The notes: a model not told the origin generated them from the sequence alone. 60,249 nt of DNA from Enterocola sp045654205 (GCA_045654205.1 JAZOMZ010000015.1:1-60249); one strand, 5' to 3'. Positions 7,833-17,034 are shown, counted from the first letter of the stretch. Program-made: numbers and translations.

Positions 7833-8750
7833 TCACTGAATACGATTTATATCGTATGGTGTTTCCTGGTAAACGAAGTAATTCAGCCAGTTGGTGAATA
7901 GTAGGTTGGCATGGCTGCGCCAACGCACTACAGGACCTAATGCTGGGTCGTCGTTTTTGTAATAGTTGTCTGGCACGTGAATGTATAAACCTTTGTTTAC
8001 GTCGCGTTTGTATTCGTCGTCTAGGGTGTTTGGAGCATACTCAGAGTGACCTGTGATAAAAAATTCTCTACCACCGCGAGCCATTACCATATACACACCA
8101 GCATCCTCAGATTCAGAAATAATCTTAATATCTGGCACCTTTTCTATATCTTCACGACGCACCTCTGTATGACGGCTATGTGGCACAAAAAACTCATCGT
8201 CGAAACCACGGAAGATAGCATTTGTCTTGTCTGAAACTGTATGTTTAAACACGCCAAACATCTTCTCGCTTAGCTCATATTTTGGCACACCATAAAAATG
8301 ATAAAGTCCAGCTTGTGCAGCCCAACAAATATAAAGAGTAGAAGTAACATTGTGACGAGCCCAGTCGAAAATGCTAGTAATCTCGTCCCAATATGTAACA
8401 TCCTCAAAATTGAACTTTTCTACAGGAGCACCTGTAATAATCATACCGTCGTACTTTGTATTTTTGATGCTATCAAAGTCCTTATAAAACATTTGTAAGT
8501 GTTCTATAGGTGTGTTTTTCGACGTATGACTTTTTAGTTTAATAAAATCTAGTTCTATTTGTAGTGGACTATTTGATAATAAACGTATTAAGTCTGTTTC
8601 TGTGGTAATTTTTATTGGCATAAGATTGACCACAGCAATTTTCAATGGGCGAATATCCTGTGTGGATGCTCGCTCATTGTCTATCACGAATATGCTTTCT
8701 TTTTTTAAAAGCTCTATCGCTGGTAATCTCTTTGGTAAATTAAGAGGCAT
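7833..8750 (-). CDS. metA: Homoserine O-acetyltransferase (MetA family)
   Basis: This 305-residue enzyme activates homoserine for methionine synthesis. It has the MetA triad: Cys142 in YICWAAQAG, His235 and Glu237 in GHSEYAP. Position 111 in GAPVEKF is Glu. In studied MetA enzymes Glu111 marks acetyl-CoA use (Bacillus cereus type) and Gly111 marks succinyl-CoA use, so O-acetylhomoserine is the expected product despite the usual annotation as succinyltransferase. Its ATG follows the metY stop after one base, so the two genes form a tight operon whose second enzyme consumes O-acetylhomoserine. Confidence 0.93.
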   Translation of the reverse strand: MPLNLPKRLPAIELLKKESIFVIDNERASTQDIRPLKIAVVNLMPIKITTETDLIRLLSNSPLQIELDFIKLKSHTSKNTPIEHLQMFYKDFDSIKNTKYDGMIITGAPVEKFNFEDVTYWDEITSIFDWARHNVTSTLYICWAAQAGLYHFYGVPKYELSEKMFGVFKHTVSDKTNAIFRGFDDEFFVPHSRHTEVRREDIEKVPDIKIISESEDAGVYMVMARGGREFFITGHSEYAPNTLDDEYKRDVNKGLYIHVPDNYYKNDDPALGPVVRWRSHANLLFTNWLNYFVYQETPYDINRIQ

Positions 8751-8751
8751 A

Positions 8752-10029
8752 TTATGAGTTTAAAGCTTGTTCAATATCTGCAATAATATCGTCGGCATCT
8801 TCGATACCTACAGAGAAACGGATAAGGTCTGGTTGCACACCTGCTGCAATAAGCTGTTCGTCAGAAAGCTGACGGTGAGTGTGACTAGCTGGGTGAAGCA
8901 CACAAGTGCGAGCATCTGCCACATGAGTTACAATGCAAGCAAGTTTTAAGTTGTCCATGAAGCGAATAGACTCCTCACGACCACCTTTTAGACCAAATGT
9001 CACTACCCCACAAGACATACCTTTATTGAATTGTTTTTGAGCTAGTTCATAATATTTGCTAGACTTCAAGCCACTATAGTTTACCCAAGCAACTTTAGGA
9101 TTGTTTTCTAGGTATTCTGCCACTTTTTGAGCATTTTCGCAGTGACGAGGCACACGTAAGTGTAGGGTTTCAAGTCCTAAATTCAACAAGAACGCATTTT
9201 CAGGAGACTGAATAGAACCAAGGTCTCTCATCAATTGCGCAGTAGCTTTAGTAATATAAGCACCTTTACCAAAAGCTTTGCTATAAGCAAGTCCGTGGTA
9301 AGAAGGGTCTGGTTCGGTCAAACCTGGATATTTGTCTGCATGAGCTTCCCAATCAAAATTGCCACTATCCACGATGCAACCACCCACAGCAGTAGCATGT
9401 CCATCCATGTATTTGGTTGTAGAGTGAATCACAATATCAGCACCAAACTCAATAGGACGACAGTTGATAGGTGTTGGGAAAGTATTGTCAACAATTAATG
9501 GAACACCATTTTTGTGCGCAATACGAGCAAATTTTTCTATATCTAGCACACTAAGAGCTGGGTTTGCAATAGTTTCGCCAAAAAGCGCTTTGGTATTTGG
9601 ACAAAATGCTGCTTGAATTTCTTCTTCAGAAGCATCAGCATCGATAAAAGTACACTCAATACCAAGTTTTTTCATGGTCACAGCAAACAAGTTGAATGTG
9701 CCACCATAAATAGACGAAGAACTAATAAAGTGGTCGCCAGCTTCGCAAATATTAAAAATAGAATAGAAAGAAGCTGCCTGACCAGAAGAAGTAAGCATTG
9801 CTGCTACCCCACCTTCTAGTTCTGCTATTTTATTTGCCACAGCGTCGTTTGTTGGGTTTTGAAGACGTGTGTAGAAATATCCACTTGCTTTTAGGTCGAA
9901 CAAATCTGCCATTTGTTCGCTAGTTTCATATTTAAATGTTGTACTTTGGTAAATAGGTAACACACGTGGCTCACCTTTTTTAGGTTGCCAACCACCTTGT
10001 ACACAGATTGTATTCAATTTTCTTGCCAT
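8752..10029 (-). CDS. metY: O-acetylhomoserine sulfhydrylase
   Basis: This 425-residue PLP enzyme of the Cys/Met metabolism family combines O-acetylhomoserine with sulfide to give homocysteine. The PLP lysine is in HSTTKYMDGH, the phosphate-binding tract in SSGQAASFYSI, and YFYTRLQNPTNDAVANK is the usual N-terminal substrate/PLP segment. The long form (over 420 residues) and the start MARKLNTICVQGG fit MetY, not the shorter MetB/MetC. It is the first gene of the metY-metA operon. The leader carries a -7 box TATCTTTG (10096-10089, minus strand) and a hairpin repeat (10053-10079). I see no SAM riboswitch. Confidence 0.93.
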   Translation of the reverse strand: MARKLNTICVQGGWQPKKGEPRVLPIYQSTTFKYETSEQMADLFDLKASGYFYTRLQNPTNDAVANKIAELEGGVAAMLTSSGQAASFYSIFNICEAGDHFISSSSIYGGTFNLFAVTMKKLGIECTFIDADASEEEIQAAFCPNTKALFGETIANPALSVLDIEKFARIAHKNGVPLIVDNTFPTPINCRPIEFGADIVIHSTTKYMDGHATAVGGCIVDSGNFDWEAHADKYPGLTEPDPSYHGLAYSKAFGKGAYITKATAQLMRDLGSIQSPENAFLLNLGLETLHLRVPRHCENAQKVAEYLENNPKVAWVNYSGLKSSKYYELAQKQFNKGMSCGVVTFGLKGGREESIRFMDNLKLACIVTHVADARTCVLHPASHTHRQLSDEQLIAAGVQPDLIRFSVGIEDADDIIADIEQALNS

Positions 10030-10052
10030 AATTTATACTATTTAAATTATAC

Positions 10053-10096
10053 GTGTAGGGACATTGCGTGCAATGTCCGAATAAAGTACAAAGATA
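10053..10096 (-). promoter_or_regulatory. metYA promoter region with palindromic repeat in the leader
   Basis: TATCTTTG at 10096-10089 on the minus strand is a good -7 box. Downstream of it, GGACATTG-CGTG-CAATGTCC (10059-10078) forms a strong hairpin in the presumed 5' leader. The hairpin belongs to a repeat family seen again at 34274-34300 and 37991-38014. Confidence 0.55.
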
Positions 10097-10113
10097 AGAA
10101 TAAATTTCTAAAC

Positions 10114-11397
10114 TTATTCTTTTCTAAGCGAGAATTCAAACCTCAAACCACCATTGAGACGATTGGTCACAGAAATTGTGCCTCCGTGAAATTGCACAGC
10201 ATGTTTTACAATGGCTAGCCCAAGTCCTGTGCCTCCTTTCTCACGTGAACGCCCCTTATCTACCCTATAAAATCTTTCAAACAATCTACTCAACTGGCTA
10301 TCTTCCACTCCACAACCATCATCTTCAAAGCGTATCTTACATTCTGTTGCATTATTATAAACGAGAGAAATATAGATATTTTTACCTTCTGAATAAGCCA
10401 TTGCATTTTCCGTTAGGTTTCTAAAAATAGAACTTATAAGCGACAAATTTCCATTGATAACAACTCTCTCTTTGAAGTCTGTACAAAGTGACATCGATTC
10501 ATTTTCTGGCATTATTTCTAGTTCATTAGCCAAATCATCAAGAATATCGTTTAAAACAATTTCTTCTTTAGCAATTAAAGCACTTCCATCTTCCATGCGA
10601 GTAATAAGAGAAACATCTTCAAGCAAGCGTCTTAAACGTTCATTGTTAATATAACACAACTCCAATAATTCCTGACTTCTCTCATCATTCAAATCCATTC
10701 CAGAAAGAAGTGTTTCCAAACACACCTGTATCGACGCCACAGGAGTTTTGAGTTCATGGTTAATATTATTTGTTAACTGACGCTTCAAACGCATTTCTGA
10801 AAACTGGTTTAGCTCTTCTATTGTTTTACCGATACGTCTAGTTACAAAAAATGCTATTGCACTGATTATTAAACTTATAGTTAAGATTACAAGATAAAAC
10901 GAACCTTCTGTTTTCAATAAATCAATTAATGTAGAAGTATAAGGTATCGCAGAACGAACAACAAATTTATCCGCTTTTGTTGCCGAATAAAAATACCTAT
11001 TTCCATCACTAAAAGAACGCCTACTTATGTTATAACCCTGTCCTTTTTTTAGTGCTGTGATAAATTCTGATCTATTACTATGATTGTCTAAAGAATCTAT
11101 AGAAATAGTATTGTCGTAATGAACTATGCCCGAAAAATCTATAATAGACACACGAATGTTTTCAAATGGGATGTTATGCTTTACAATATATTCATTATTA
11201 AATCCGCCAGCATCAACAGCTTCAATTATGTGCTGATTGTACATTTGAAGTTGAGCATTTATAAAATCCGATTTATACTGCCTCTCACGTATATATTGAA
11301 AACATATGAAAGATATAATTACCGTCCACAGAAATACAAGAAGCAGAAAAAATAATCGTTTATGATAAGAATATTTAACCACGGAATCCATAACCAA
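10114..11397 (-). CDS. Sensor histidine kinase, PhoR-like
   Basis: The protein has 427 residues. Membrane helices at about 15-34 and 167-185 enclose a periplasmic sensor of about 130 residues. The HisKA box NINHELKTP has His214; the ATPase part shows NLTENAMAYS (N box), EDDGCGVED (G1) and GGTGLGLAIVKHA (G2). It should phosphorylate the response regulator, whose gene it overlaps by 23 bases (a second Met at residue 3 makes little difference). The pair diverges from the phosphate porin/Pst operon, so a PhoR-like role in phosphate sensing is likely. Unlike E. coli PhoR it has a large periplasmic domain and no visible PAS domain. Confidence 0.85.
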   Translation of the reverse strand: MVMDSVVKYSYHKRLFFLLLVFLWTVIISFICFQYIRERQYKSDFINAQLQMYNQHIIEAVDAGGFNNEYIVKHNIPFENIRVSIIDFSGIVHYDNTISIDSLDNHSNRSEFITALKKGQGYNISRRSFSDGNRYFYSATKADKFVVRSAIPYTSTLIDLLKTEGSFYLVILTISLIISAIAFFVTRRIGKTIEELNQFSEMRLKRQLTNNINHELKTPVASIQVCLETLLSGMDLNDERSQELLELCYINNERLRRLLEDVSLITRMEDGSALIAKEEIVLNDILDDLANELEIMPENESMSLCTDFKERVVINGNLSLISSIFRNLTENAMAYSEGKNIYISLVYNNATECKIRFEDDGCGVEDSQLSRLFERFYRVDKGRSREKGGTGLGLAIVKHAVQFHGGTISVTNRLNGGLRFEFSLRKE

Positions 11398-12082
11398 AAC
11401 CTGAACGTGTTATAATATAAGAGCCATATTTACCTATTTTTGAACGCAATCTAGTGATATTTACATCAATAGTACGACCTAAAACTACCACTTCATTACT
11501 CCACACTCTATTTAAAATTTGCTCACGCGAACAAATCTTACCCCTATGTTTAATCAAATATGCAAGTAATTCAAACTCCTTACGCACTAGTTTCACCTCT
11601 TCACCATCTACTGTACAAATCTTAAATTCCAAATTAAGTTCCAAACCTTCCACTTTAAGAATGTTAGACCCTTCTGTTGTGCCACCAAGTGAATTACAGC
11701 CAGGAGCACCACCAGAGGTTCTTCTCAACACAGTTTTTACACGAGCAATCACATTTCTCACGGTATAAGGTTTCATAATATAATCATCAGCACCAATATT
11801 CAGCCCCATTATCATATCGTCTTCTGTGTCACGAGCAGTGCAAAAAATAATAGGAATATTAGATGTTTCAACATCTGCCTTGAGCATTTTTGCCATCTTA
11901 ATACCACTTATCTCTCCCATCATAATATCTAGTAAAATAAGTGAATAAGACTTCAAATCATATGTTAAAGCTTGTTCTGCACTCAATGCTATATCCACAT
12001 TGTAGCCTTCGTTTTCAAGGTTCATCTTCAAAACCTTACACAATGTGATTTCATCATCTACTATTAAAATATTTGCTGCCAT
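11375..12082 (-). CDS. OmpR/PhoB-family response regulator
   Basis: This 235-residue regulator has a receiver domain at 1-120 with acidic pocket Asp9-Asp10, phosphoacceptor Asp52 in LILLDIMMG, the conserved Thr in FCTARD and Lys in IMKPYT. A linker of about 20 residues rich in Gly/Ser leads to a winged-helix DNA-binding domain (about 145-235; KEFELLAYL and VLGRTIDVNITRLRSKIG). OmpR-family dimers bind direct repeats 11 bp apart. Two such repeats occur upstream of the divergent porin gene. Its own -7 box TAAATTTG is on the minus strand at 12111-12104. Confidence 0.9.
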   Translation of the reverse strand: MAANILIVDDEITLCKVLKMNLENEGYNVDIALSAEQALTYDLKSYSLILLDIMMGEISGIKMAKMLKADVETSNIPIIFCTARDTEDDMIMGLNIGADDYIMKPYTVRNVIARVKTVLRRTSGGAPGCNSLGGTTEGSNILKVEGLELNLEFKICTVDGEEVKLVRKEFELLAYLIKHRGKICSREQILNRVWSNEVVVLGRTIDVNITRLRSKIGKYGSYIITRSGFGYGFRG

Positions 12083-12147
12083 TATTACTATATTATAACA
12101 CTACAAATTTACAGATTTAATATATACAAAACACCTCTGAACAAAAG

Positions 12148-12240
12148 ATTTAATAAAAATTTAATAATTTGTCAAAAATTCTGTTTAACCAAAGATTAAT
12201 TTTTTTGAAACTTTTATGAAACAATAACTTAGTTTATTTG
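12148..12240 (+). promoter_or_regulatory. Candidate Pho-box-like direct repeats and promoter of the phosphate operon
   Basis: ATTTAATAA occurs at 12148-12156 and 12159-12167, an 11-bp period. GAAAC occurs at 12207-12211 and 12218-12222, again 11 bp. An imperfect -7 box TTTATTTG lies at 12233-12240, 30 bp before the porin ATG, and no -33 box is seen at the right distance. This is the layout of an activator-dependent promoter of the PhoB type. Binding by the neighbouring regulator is inferred. Confidence 0.5.
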
Positions 12241-12270
12241 CATTGTCAAAATTTTTAAACAAAACAGACA

Positions 12271-13326
12271 ATGAAAATGAAATTTATTTTAGCAAGTTTA
12301 GTTGCTTGCATCGGTATCACAGCACAAGCTCAAGATACCAAAAAGGAAGAAGTTGGTGAACAGGTTGTTAAAACAGAGATTGCAAAATCAGAAACTGAGG
12401 TTGCAAAAACAGAAGAAGCAAAACAACCAAAAGGGAAAGCGATTGTACAAATCTTTGCAAACTTCAATGCTCAATTTGAAGGAGACAAAATCAATTGTGG
12501 ATTTGAGTTGGACAGAAGTTACATTGGTTATGAGTACAACTTTGGCAAAGGTCTATCTGTAAAAGGGGTATTAGACATTGGCAAATCTTCAGACGTAACA
12601 GACTATCATCGCATCGTTTACATTAAAAATGCTATGCTTTCTTGGAAAAAAGGCGGGCTTACACTAAACGGTGGTCTTATTTCTACCACACAATTCAATT
12701 TTCAAGAAAAATTTTGGGGTTATCGCTACGTAATGAAGTCATTCCAAGACGAATACAAATTTGGTAGCAGTGCCGATTTAGGTATTTCGGCTTCTTACAA
12801 ATTTGCCGATTGGATTTCTGCAGATGCGATTATAGTAAACGGTGAAGGTTACAAAAAAATCCAAAAAGGCACAGGTTTCAACTATGGTTTAGGTGTTACA
12901 CTTACCCCTGTTAAAGGTCTTCAAATGCGACTTTATGGAGGACTTAACCAAAGCGGTGAAGACGGCAAAGAAGACATTGTAAATATGGCAGGATTTATAG
13001 GCTACAAAAACGAAAAATTTACCATTGGGGCAGAATACAACCACATGTTAAACGCTTCAAACAAAAAAGGCAACGACCAATTTGGATATTCTGTTTTCGC
13101 CTCTGTAAACTTGCCTAAACAAATTTCATTGTACGCAAGATGGGACGATTTATACTCAAAAGACAACTGGAATATATCAAAAGACAAACAAGCAGCAATA
13201 CTTGGAGCAGAATTTAAACTAGGAAAATATGTGAAACTTGCTCCAAACTTTAGAATGTACATTCCTAAAGCAGAGGGAGAAAATATAGGCTATGCTGCAT
13301 ACGTAAATTGTTACTTTGGTTTTTAA
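12271..13326 (+). CDS. Outer-membrane porin, probable phosphate-selective type
   Basis: The protein has 351 residues: a signal peptide to about residue 20 (ASLVACIGITAQAQ), a charged Lys/Glu-rich linker to about residue 55, then alternating hydrophobic/aromatic strands ending in YVNCYFGF with terminal Phe, as expected of a BamA-assembled beta barrel. Residues such as GLSVKGVLDIG and ISLYARWDDL look like porin strands. It is the first gene of an operon with pstSCAB, so passage of phosphate across the outer membrane is the natural inference. The barrel itself is too divergent to name its substrate by eye. Confidence 0.75.
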   Translation: MKMKFILASLVACIGITAQAQDTKKEEVGEQVVKTEIAKSETEVAKTEEAKQPKGKAIVQIFANFNAQFEGDKINCGFELDRSYIGYEYNFGKGLSVKGVLDIGKSSDVTDYHRIVYIKNAMLSWKKGGLTLNGGLISTTQFNFQEKFWGYRYVMKSFQDEYKFGSSADLGISASYKFADWISADAIIVNGEGYKKIQKGTGFNYGLGVTLTPVKGLQMRLYGGLNQSGEDGKEDIVNMAGFIGYKNEKFTIGAEYNHMLNASNKKGNDQFGYSVFASVNLPKQISLYARWDDLYSKDNWNISKDKQAAILGAEFKLGKYVKLAPNFRMYIPKAEGENIGYAAYVNCYFGF

Positions 13327-13346
13327 TTAAATAAAATTTAAAGGTT

Positions 13347-14414
13347 ATGAAAAAGTTTTTCTTATCAATTATTTCACTATCACTAGCCATGGGTATGGTT
13401 TCATGTGGTGGCAATTCAAAAGGCGAAAGCCGTGACGCTCAAGAACTTGCAGGTGCAGGCGCAACATTCCCACTGCCTTTCTACAATGTGGTATTTGAGG
13501 AGTTTTCTGCAGTAAACGGTGATGTAGTTGCATACGGTGGCATTGGTTCTGGCGGTGGCGTGCGCAATTTGCGCGATAAAATTGTAGATTTTGCAGCAAG
13601 CGACGCGTTTCTTTCAGACAAAGAAATGCAAGAAATAGCCCCTGTGGTGCACATTCCTACCTGTATGGGTGCTGTAGTGGTTGCATACAATCTTGATGGA
13701 GTAACCGATTTAAAACTTTCTGGCGAAACAGTAGCAGATATTTTTGCAGGCGAAATAAAGATGTGGAATGACGCACGCATAGCAGCGCTAAATCCTGGTG
13801 TAAGTCTTCCAGATGCAGAAATTATTCCAGTATTTCGTTCAGATGGTTCTGGTACAACCTTTGTGTTTACCGATTATTTAAGTAAGGTAAGTGCAAATTG
13901 GGCAAGTAAATATGGAGCAGGCAAAGCGGTAAACTTCCCTACAGGTCAAGCTGCTAAAGGCAATCCAGGAGTGGCAGGAGTTATCTCTCAAACAAAAAAT
14001 TCTATCGGATATGTAGGTTCTGAATATGCATTTGCACAACAAATTTCATACGCAAAAATACAAAACGCTCAAGGTGAATTTATCGAACCTACAGCATCTA
14101 GTATTTCAGCTGCTGCATCAGGAAATATTCCTGCAGACACCCGTACTTCAATCACAAATTCAGATGCAAAAGGTGCTTACCCTATTTCTACCTTTACATG
14201 GTTAATCGTTTATAAAGAACAAAATTATTCAAATCGTAGCAAGGAGCAAGCTATGGCAACATTGGATTTATTGAAATACATACTTTCAGATGAGGCACAA
14301 GCCATCACAAGTGAAGTAAACTATGCTCCGCTTCCTGAAAAAGCAAAAGAACTTAGTTTAACAAACATCAAATCAATCACTTACGACAATATCTCTATAT
14401 TAGGAGACAAGTAA
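13347..14414 (+). CDS. pstS: Phosphate-binding lipoprotein PstS
   Basis: This 355-residue ABC-transporter binding protein begins with a lipoprotein signal whose lipobox ends at Cys20 (GMVSC), so it is anchored in the inner membrane facing the periplasm. Phosphate-binding motifs are visible: GAGATFPLPFYN near the mature start, YGGIGSGGGVRNL, and RSDGSGTTFVFTDYLS around 165-180. It hands phosphate to PstC/PstA. It follows the porin gene by 20 bases and precedes pstC by 3, all one transcription unit. Confidence 0.95.
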   Translation: MKKFFLSIISLSLAMGMVSCGGNSKGESRDAQELAGAGATFPLPFYNVVFEEFSAVNGDVVAYGGIGSGGGVRNLRDKIVDFAASDAFLSDKEMQEIAPVVHIPTCMGAVVVAYNLDGVTDLKLSGETVADIFAGEIKMWNDARIAALNPGVSLPDAEIIPVFRSDGSGTTFVFTDYLSKVSANWASKYGAGKAVNFPTGQAAKGNPGVAGVISQTKNSIGYVGSEYAFAQQISYAKIQNAQGEFIEPTASSISAAASGNIPADTRTSITNSDAKGAYPISTFTWLIVYKEQNYSNRSKEQAMATLDLLKYILSDEAQAITSEVNYAPLPEKAKELSLTNIKSITYDNISILGDK

Positions 14415-14417
14415 AAT

Positions 14418-15275
14418 ATGAACGATAAATTGTATAAAATAATATTGTTCGTTACTGCATTGATTATGCCAATAGTGTGCGGGGGCATTGTATTTGCCCT
14501 CGTCACTGACGCATACGATGCATTCGAGCATTTTGGCTTCTTAAACTTTCTTACTTCATCAGAATGGAGTTACACAGAAGGCAATGAGCAATACGGAGCT
14601 CTACCTTTTATTACAGGTACTTTAATGACTACTCTACTTGCTCTTATATTTTGTATCCCATTTTCTCTACCTGTGGCATTGTTTGTGGGAGAATACTTTA
14701 AAGGCACAAAAATAGCTTCTGTGTTGAGCACAATTACCGATTTATTGGCAGGTATTCCATCTATTATTTATGGTTTGTGGGGATTTTACACCCTACGCCC
14801 TATCATTATGGCATTGGAAATTTCTCCACAAGGTTCTAGCGTGCTCACAGCATCGTTGGTTTTAGCTATTATGATTATTCCATACGCATCATCACTTAGT
14901 TCCGAATTTATAAAAATGGTACCAAACGACCTAAAAGAAGGGGCTTATAGTTTAGGTGCAACACGCGCCGAAGTAATCAGAAAAATAGTTTTCCCAGTAG
15001 CAGGTTCGGGTATTTTTTCTTCTTACGTTTTAGCGATAGGACGAGCACTAGGCGAAACCATGACTGTGACCATGCTCATTGGTAACACAAACAATATTCC
15101 AAGTTCCATTACCTCTACGGGCAATTCTATGGCGTCGATTATTGCAAATCAGTTTGGCGAAGCTGACGGCCTAAGACTTTCGTCACTAATAGCAATAGGA
15201 CTTATACTATTTTTGATTACAGCAGGTATTAATATGATTGGTAAAATAATGATAAAACGTGCCAGAATATCTTGA
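14418..15275 (+). CDS. pstC: Phosphate ABC transporter permease PstC
   Basis: This 285-residue inner-membrane permease has about six helices. The coupling (EAA) loop EGAYSLGATRAEVIRK lies near residue 175-190 and contacts PstB. The early segment YGALPFITGTLMTTLLAL is typical of PstC. It pairs with PstA to form the phosphate channel. Its TGA stop at 15273-15275 lies two bases before the ATG chosen for pstA. Confidence 0.95.
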   Translation: MNDKLYKIILFVTALIMPIVCGGIVFALVTDAYDAFEHFGFLNFLTSSEWSYTEGNEQYGALPFITGTLMTTLLALIFCIPFSLPVALFVGEYFKGTKIASVLSTITDLLAGIPSIIYGLWGFYTLRPIIMALEISPQGSSVLTASLVLAIMIIPYASSLSSEFIKMVPNDLKEGAYSLGATRAEVIRKIVFPVAGSGIFSSYVLAIGRALGETMTVTMLIGNTNNIPSSITSTGNSMASIIANQFGEADGLRLSSLIAIGLILFLITAGINMIGKIMIKRARIS

Positions 15276-15277
15276 TT

Positions 15278-16144
15278 ATGAATAATTTGAAAACAAAAAA
15301 TCGTTTAGTTAAAGATAAATTGATGCTTTGGGGCGTCTGCATCTTGGCAGCGCTCACCGCAGTGCCGTTAATTGCCATTTTAGGAGAAGTATTGCTACGT
15401 GGCTACGACCAATTTTCATGGTCATTCTTTACAGAACCTACTCCCACTGCATACAAAGCAATGAAAGCCATAAAAGCAGGCGAACCTATACCCGGAGGCA
15501 TTGCCAATGGTATTGTAGGTAGTATGATTATGCTAGGCATGGCAGTGGTTGTTGCAGTGCCATTGGGCATTCTTTGCGGAGCATTTTTAGCCGAAAACAG
15601 CAAAACTCGTTTTGCCAAGTTTGTGAGTTATCTTACCGACCTACTTCAAGGTACACCTTCTGTTATAATAGGTATTATCACTTATATTTGGGTGGTAGTT
15701 CCAATGAAAGGATATTCTGCCATAGCAGGTAGTGTGGCACTTTGCATTATGATGCTTCCGCTTATTATTCGTTCTACTGAAGAAACCTTGAAAATACTAC
15801 CAGCATCGCTCAAAGAAGCAGGCTTGGCACTTGGAGGCAATCGTGCACGCGTAATGCTTAAAGTACAACTTCCGGCTGCCTTCGGAGGCATTTTCACAGG
15901 TGTATTACTTGCTATTTCCAGAGTAATTGGCGAAACAGCACCTCTAATGTTTACTGCACTTGGATGTTCACTTGTACGTTTTGCAATAGACAAACCAATA
16001 TCTGCAGTACCTCTTCTTATTTGGGAATTTTTCAACGACCCTATCTTGCAAGAACTTATTTGGGGCGCTTCATTATTCCTATTATTATTTGTACTAACAT
16101 TAAATATTTTATCTAAATACCTTGTAAAAAGATGGAATCAATAA
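15278..16144 (+). CDS. pstA: Phosphate ABC transporter permease PstA
   Basis: This permease has 288 residues from the ATG at 15278. A TTG two codons earlier (15272) would overlap pstC by four bases and is a possible alternative. It has about six membrane helices and the EAA loop EAGLALGGNRARVMLKVQ. A 30-residue periplasmic insertion after the first helix (FTEPTPTAYKAMKAIKAG) is usual in Bacteroidota PstA. It overlaps pstB by 13 bases, which suggests coupled translation. Confidence 0.94.
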   Translation: MNNLKTKNRLVKDKLMLWGVCILAALTAVPLIAILGEVLLRGYDQFSWSFFTEPTPTAYKAMKAIKAGEPIPGGIANGIVGSMIMLGMAVVVAVPLGILCGAFLAENSKTRFAKFVSYLTDLLQGTPSVIIGIITYIWVVVPMKGYSAIAGSVALCIMMLPLIIRSTEETLKILPASLKEAGLALGGNRARVMLKVQLPAAFGGIFTGVLLAISRVIGETAPLMFTALGCSLVRFAIDKPISAVPLLIWEFFNDPILQELIWGASLFLLLFVLTLNILSKYLVKRWNQ

Positions 16145-16899
16145 CACCTATATTAGAATTTAAAAAGACTTGTGTTTCATATACTCCACAAACCATGGCA
16201 GTGAAATATGTGTCTGCCGCAATTGAGAAAAACACCATTACCGCTATTATGGGGCCTTCTGGTTGTGGAAAATCTACATTGCTTCGTTCTGTAAACCTGA
16301 TGCACAACTTGTATCAAAACATTCGTGTTGATGGAGAAATTTTGCTAAACGGAGAAAATATTCTATCTATGGAGCCTATTGATGTGCGTCGCAAAGTAGG
16401 CATGGTATTTCAACGCCCTACACCATTCCCTACCATGAGTATTTACGACAATGTTTTGTCTGGATTTGCACTGAACGGCATAAAACTTTCAAAAGCAGAA
16501 AAAGATGCCACCGTAGAACGTTGTTTAAAAAGCGTTGCCCTTTGGGACGAAGTAAAAGACGTGCTTAATAAAAAAGGAACTTTCCTTTCTGGTGGTCAAC
16601 AACAACGCCTTTGCATTGCACGTGCACTTGCCATGAAGCCAGACGTGCTGCTTATGGACGAACCTACTTCAGCCTTAGACCCAATTGCTACCAAACACAT
16701 AGAAGAATTGATATTAGAACTGAAAAAAGAAGTTACTATACTCATTGTAACACACAATATGGGGCAAGCCAAACGTGTGTCTTCAAAATCAATGTTTATG
16801 TATTTGGGCGAACTTGTTGAGTACGACGACACCGAAACCATGTTTACCAACCCAAAAGATGAACGCACAAAAGCGTACCTTACAGGAAAAATGGGGTAA
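16132..16899 (+). CDS. pstB: Phosphate ABC transporter ATP-binding protein PstB
   Basis: This 255-residue cytoplasmic ATPase drives the Pst importer. It has Walker A GPSGCGKST (41-49), the Q loop in VGMVFQRP, the PstB-typical TPFPTMSIYDNV, the signature LSGGQQQR, Walker B VLLMDEPTSALDP and the switch histidine in VTHNM. It is the last gene of the porin-pstSCAB operon. No phoU follows, unlike in many Pst operons; a terminator begins three bases after the stop. Confidence 0.96.
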   Translation: MESITPILEFKKTCVSYTPQTMAVKYVSAAIEKNTITAIMGPSGCGKSTLLRSVNLMHNLYQNIRVDGEILLNGENILSMEPIDVRRKVGMVFQRPTPFPTMSIYDNVLSGFALNGIKLSKAEKDATVERCLKSVALWDEVKDVLNKKGTFLSGGQQQRLCIARALAMKPDVLLMDEPTSALDPIATKHIEELILELKKEVTILIVTHNMGQAKRVSSKSMFMYLGELVEYDDTETMFTNPKDERTKAYLTGKMG

Positions 16900-16901
16900 T
16901 A

Positions 16902-16925
16902 TTTTTTTGCGATTTCGCAAAAAAA
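16902..16925. terminator. Intrinsic terminator of the pst operon
   Basis: TTTTTTTGCG (16902-16911) pairs with CGCAAAAAAA (16916-16925) around an ATTT loop. It starts three bases after the pstB stop and shares bases with the next promoter. Confidence 0.75.
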
Positions 16926-16937
16926 TGCTTACCTTTG
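16906..16937 (+). promoter_or_regulatory. Promoter of rplY-pth
   Basis: TTTG at 16906-16909, exactly 20 bp, then TACCTTTG at 16930-16937: a near-perfect Bacteroidota promoter whose -33 box lies in the left arm of the pst terminator. The leader to the rplY ATG is about 90 nt. Confidence 0.8.
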
Positions 16938-17034
16938 CACCGCTTTTAAAATATCGTGTGATGGGAATCGGACGCCAACACCTAAAAGCACTAATAATTG
17001 GTCCGAATTTGAGTAACACAAATTTATTTAAACA

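Noticed and set aside
10030..10113. SAM riboswitch upstream of metY
   Set aside because: The leader is too short and holds only the palindromic repeat; no riboswitch core is seen.
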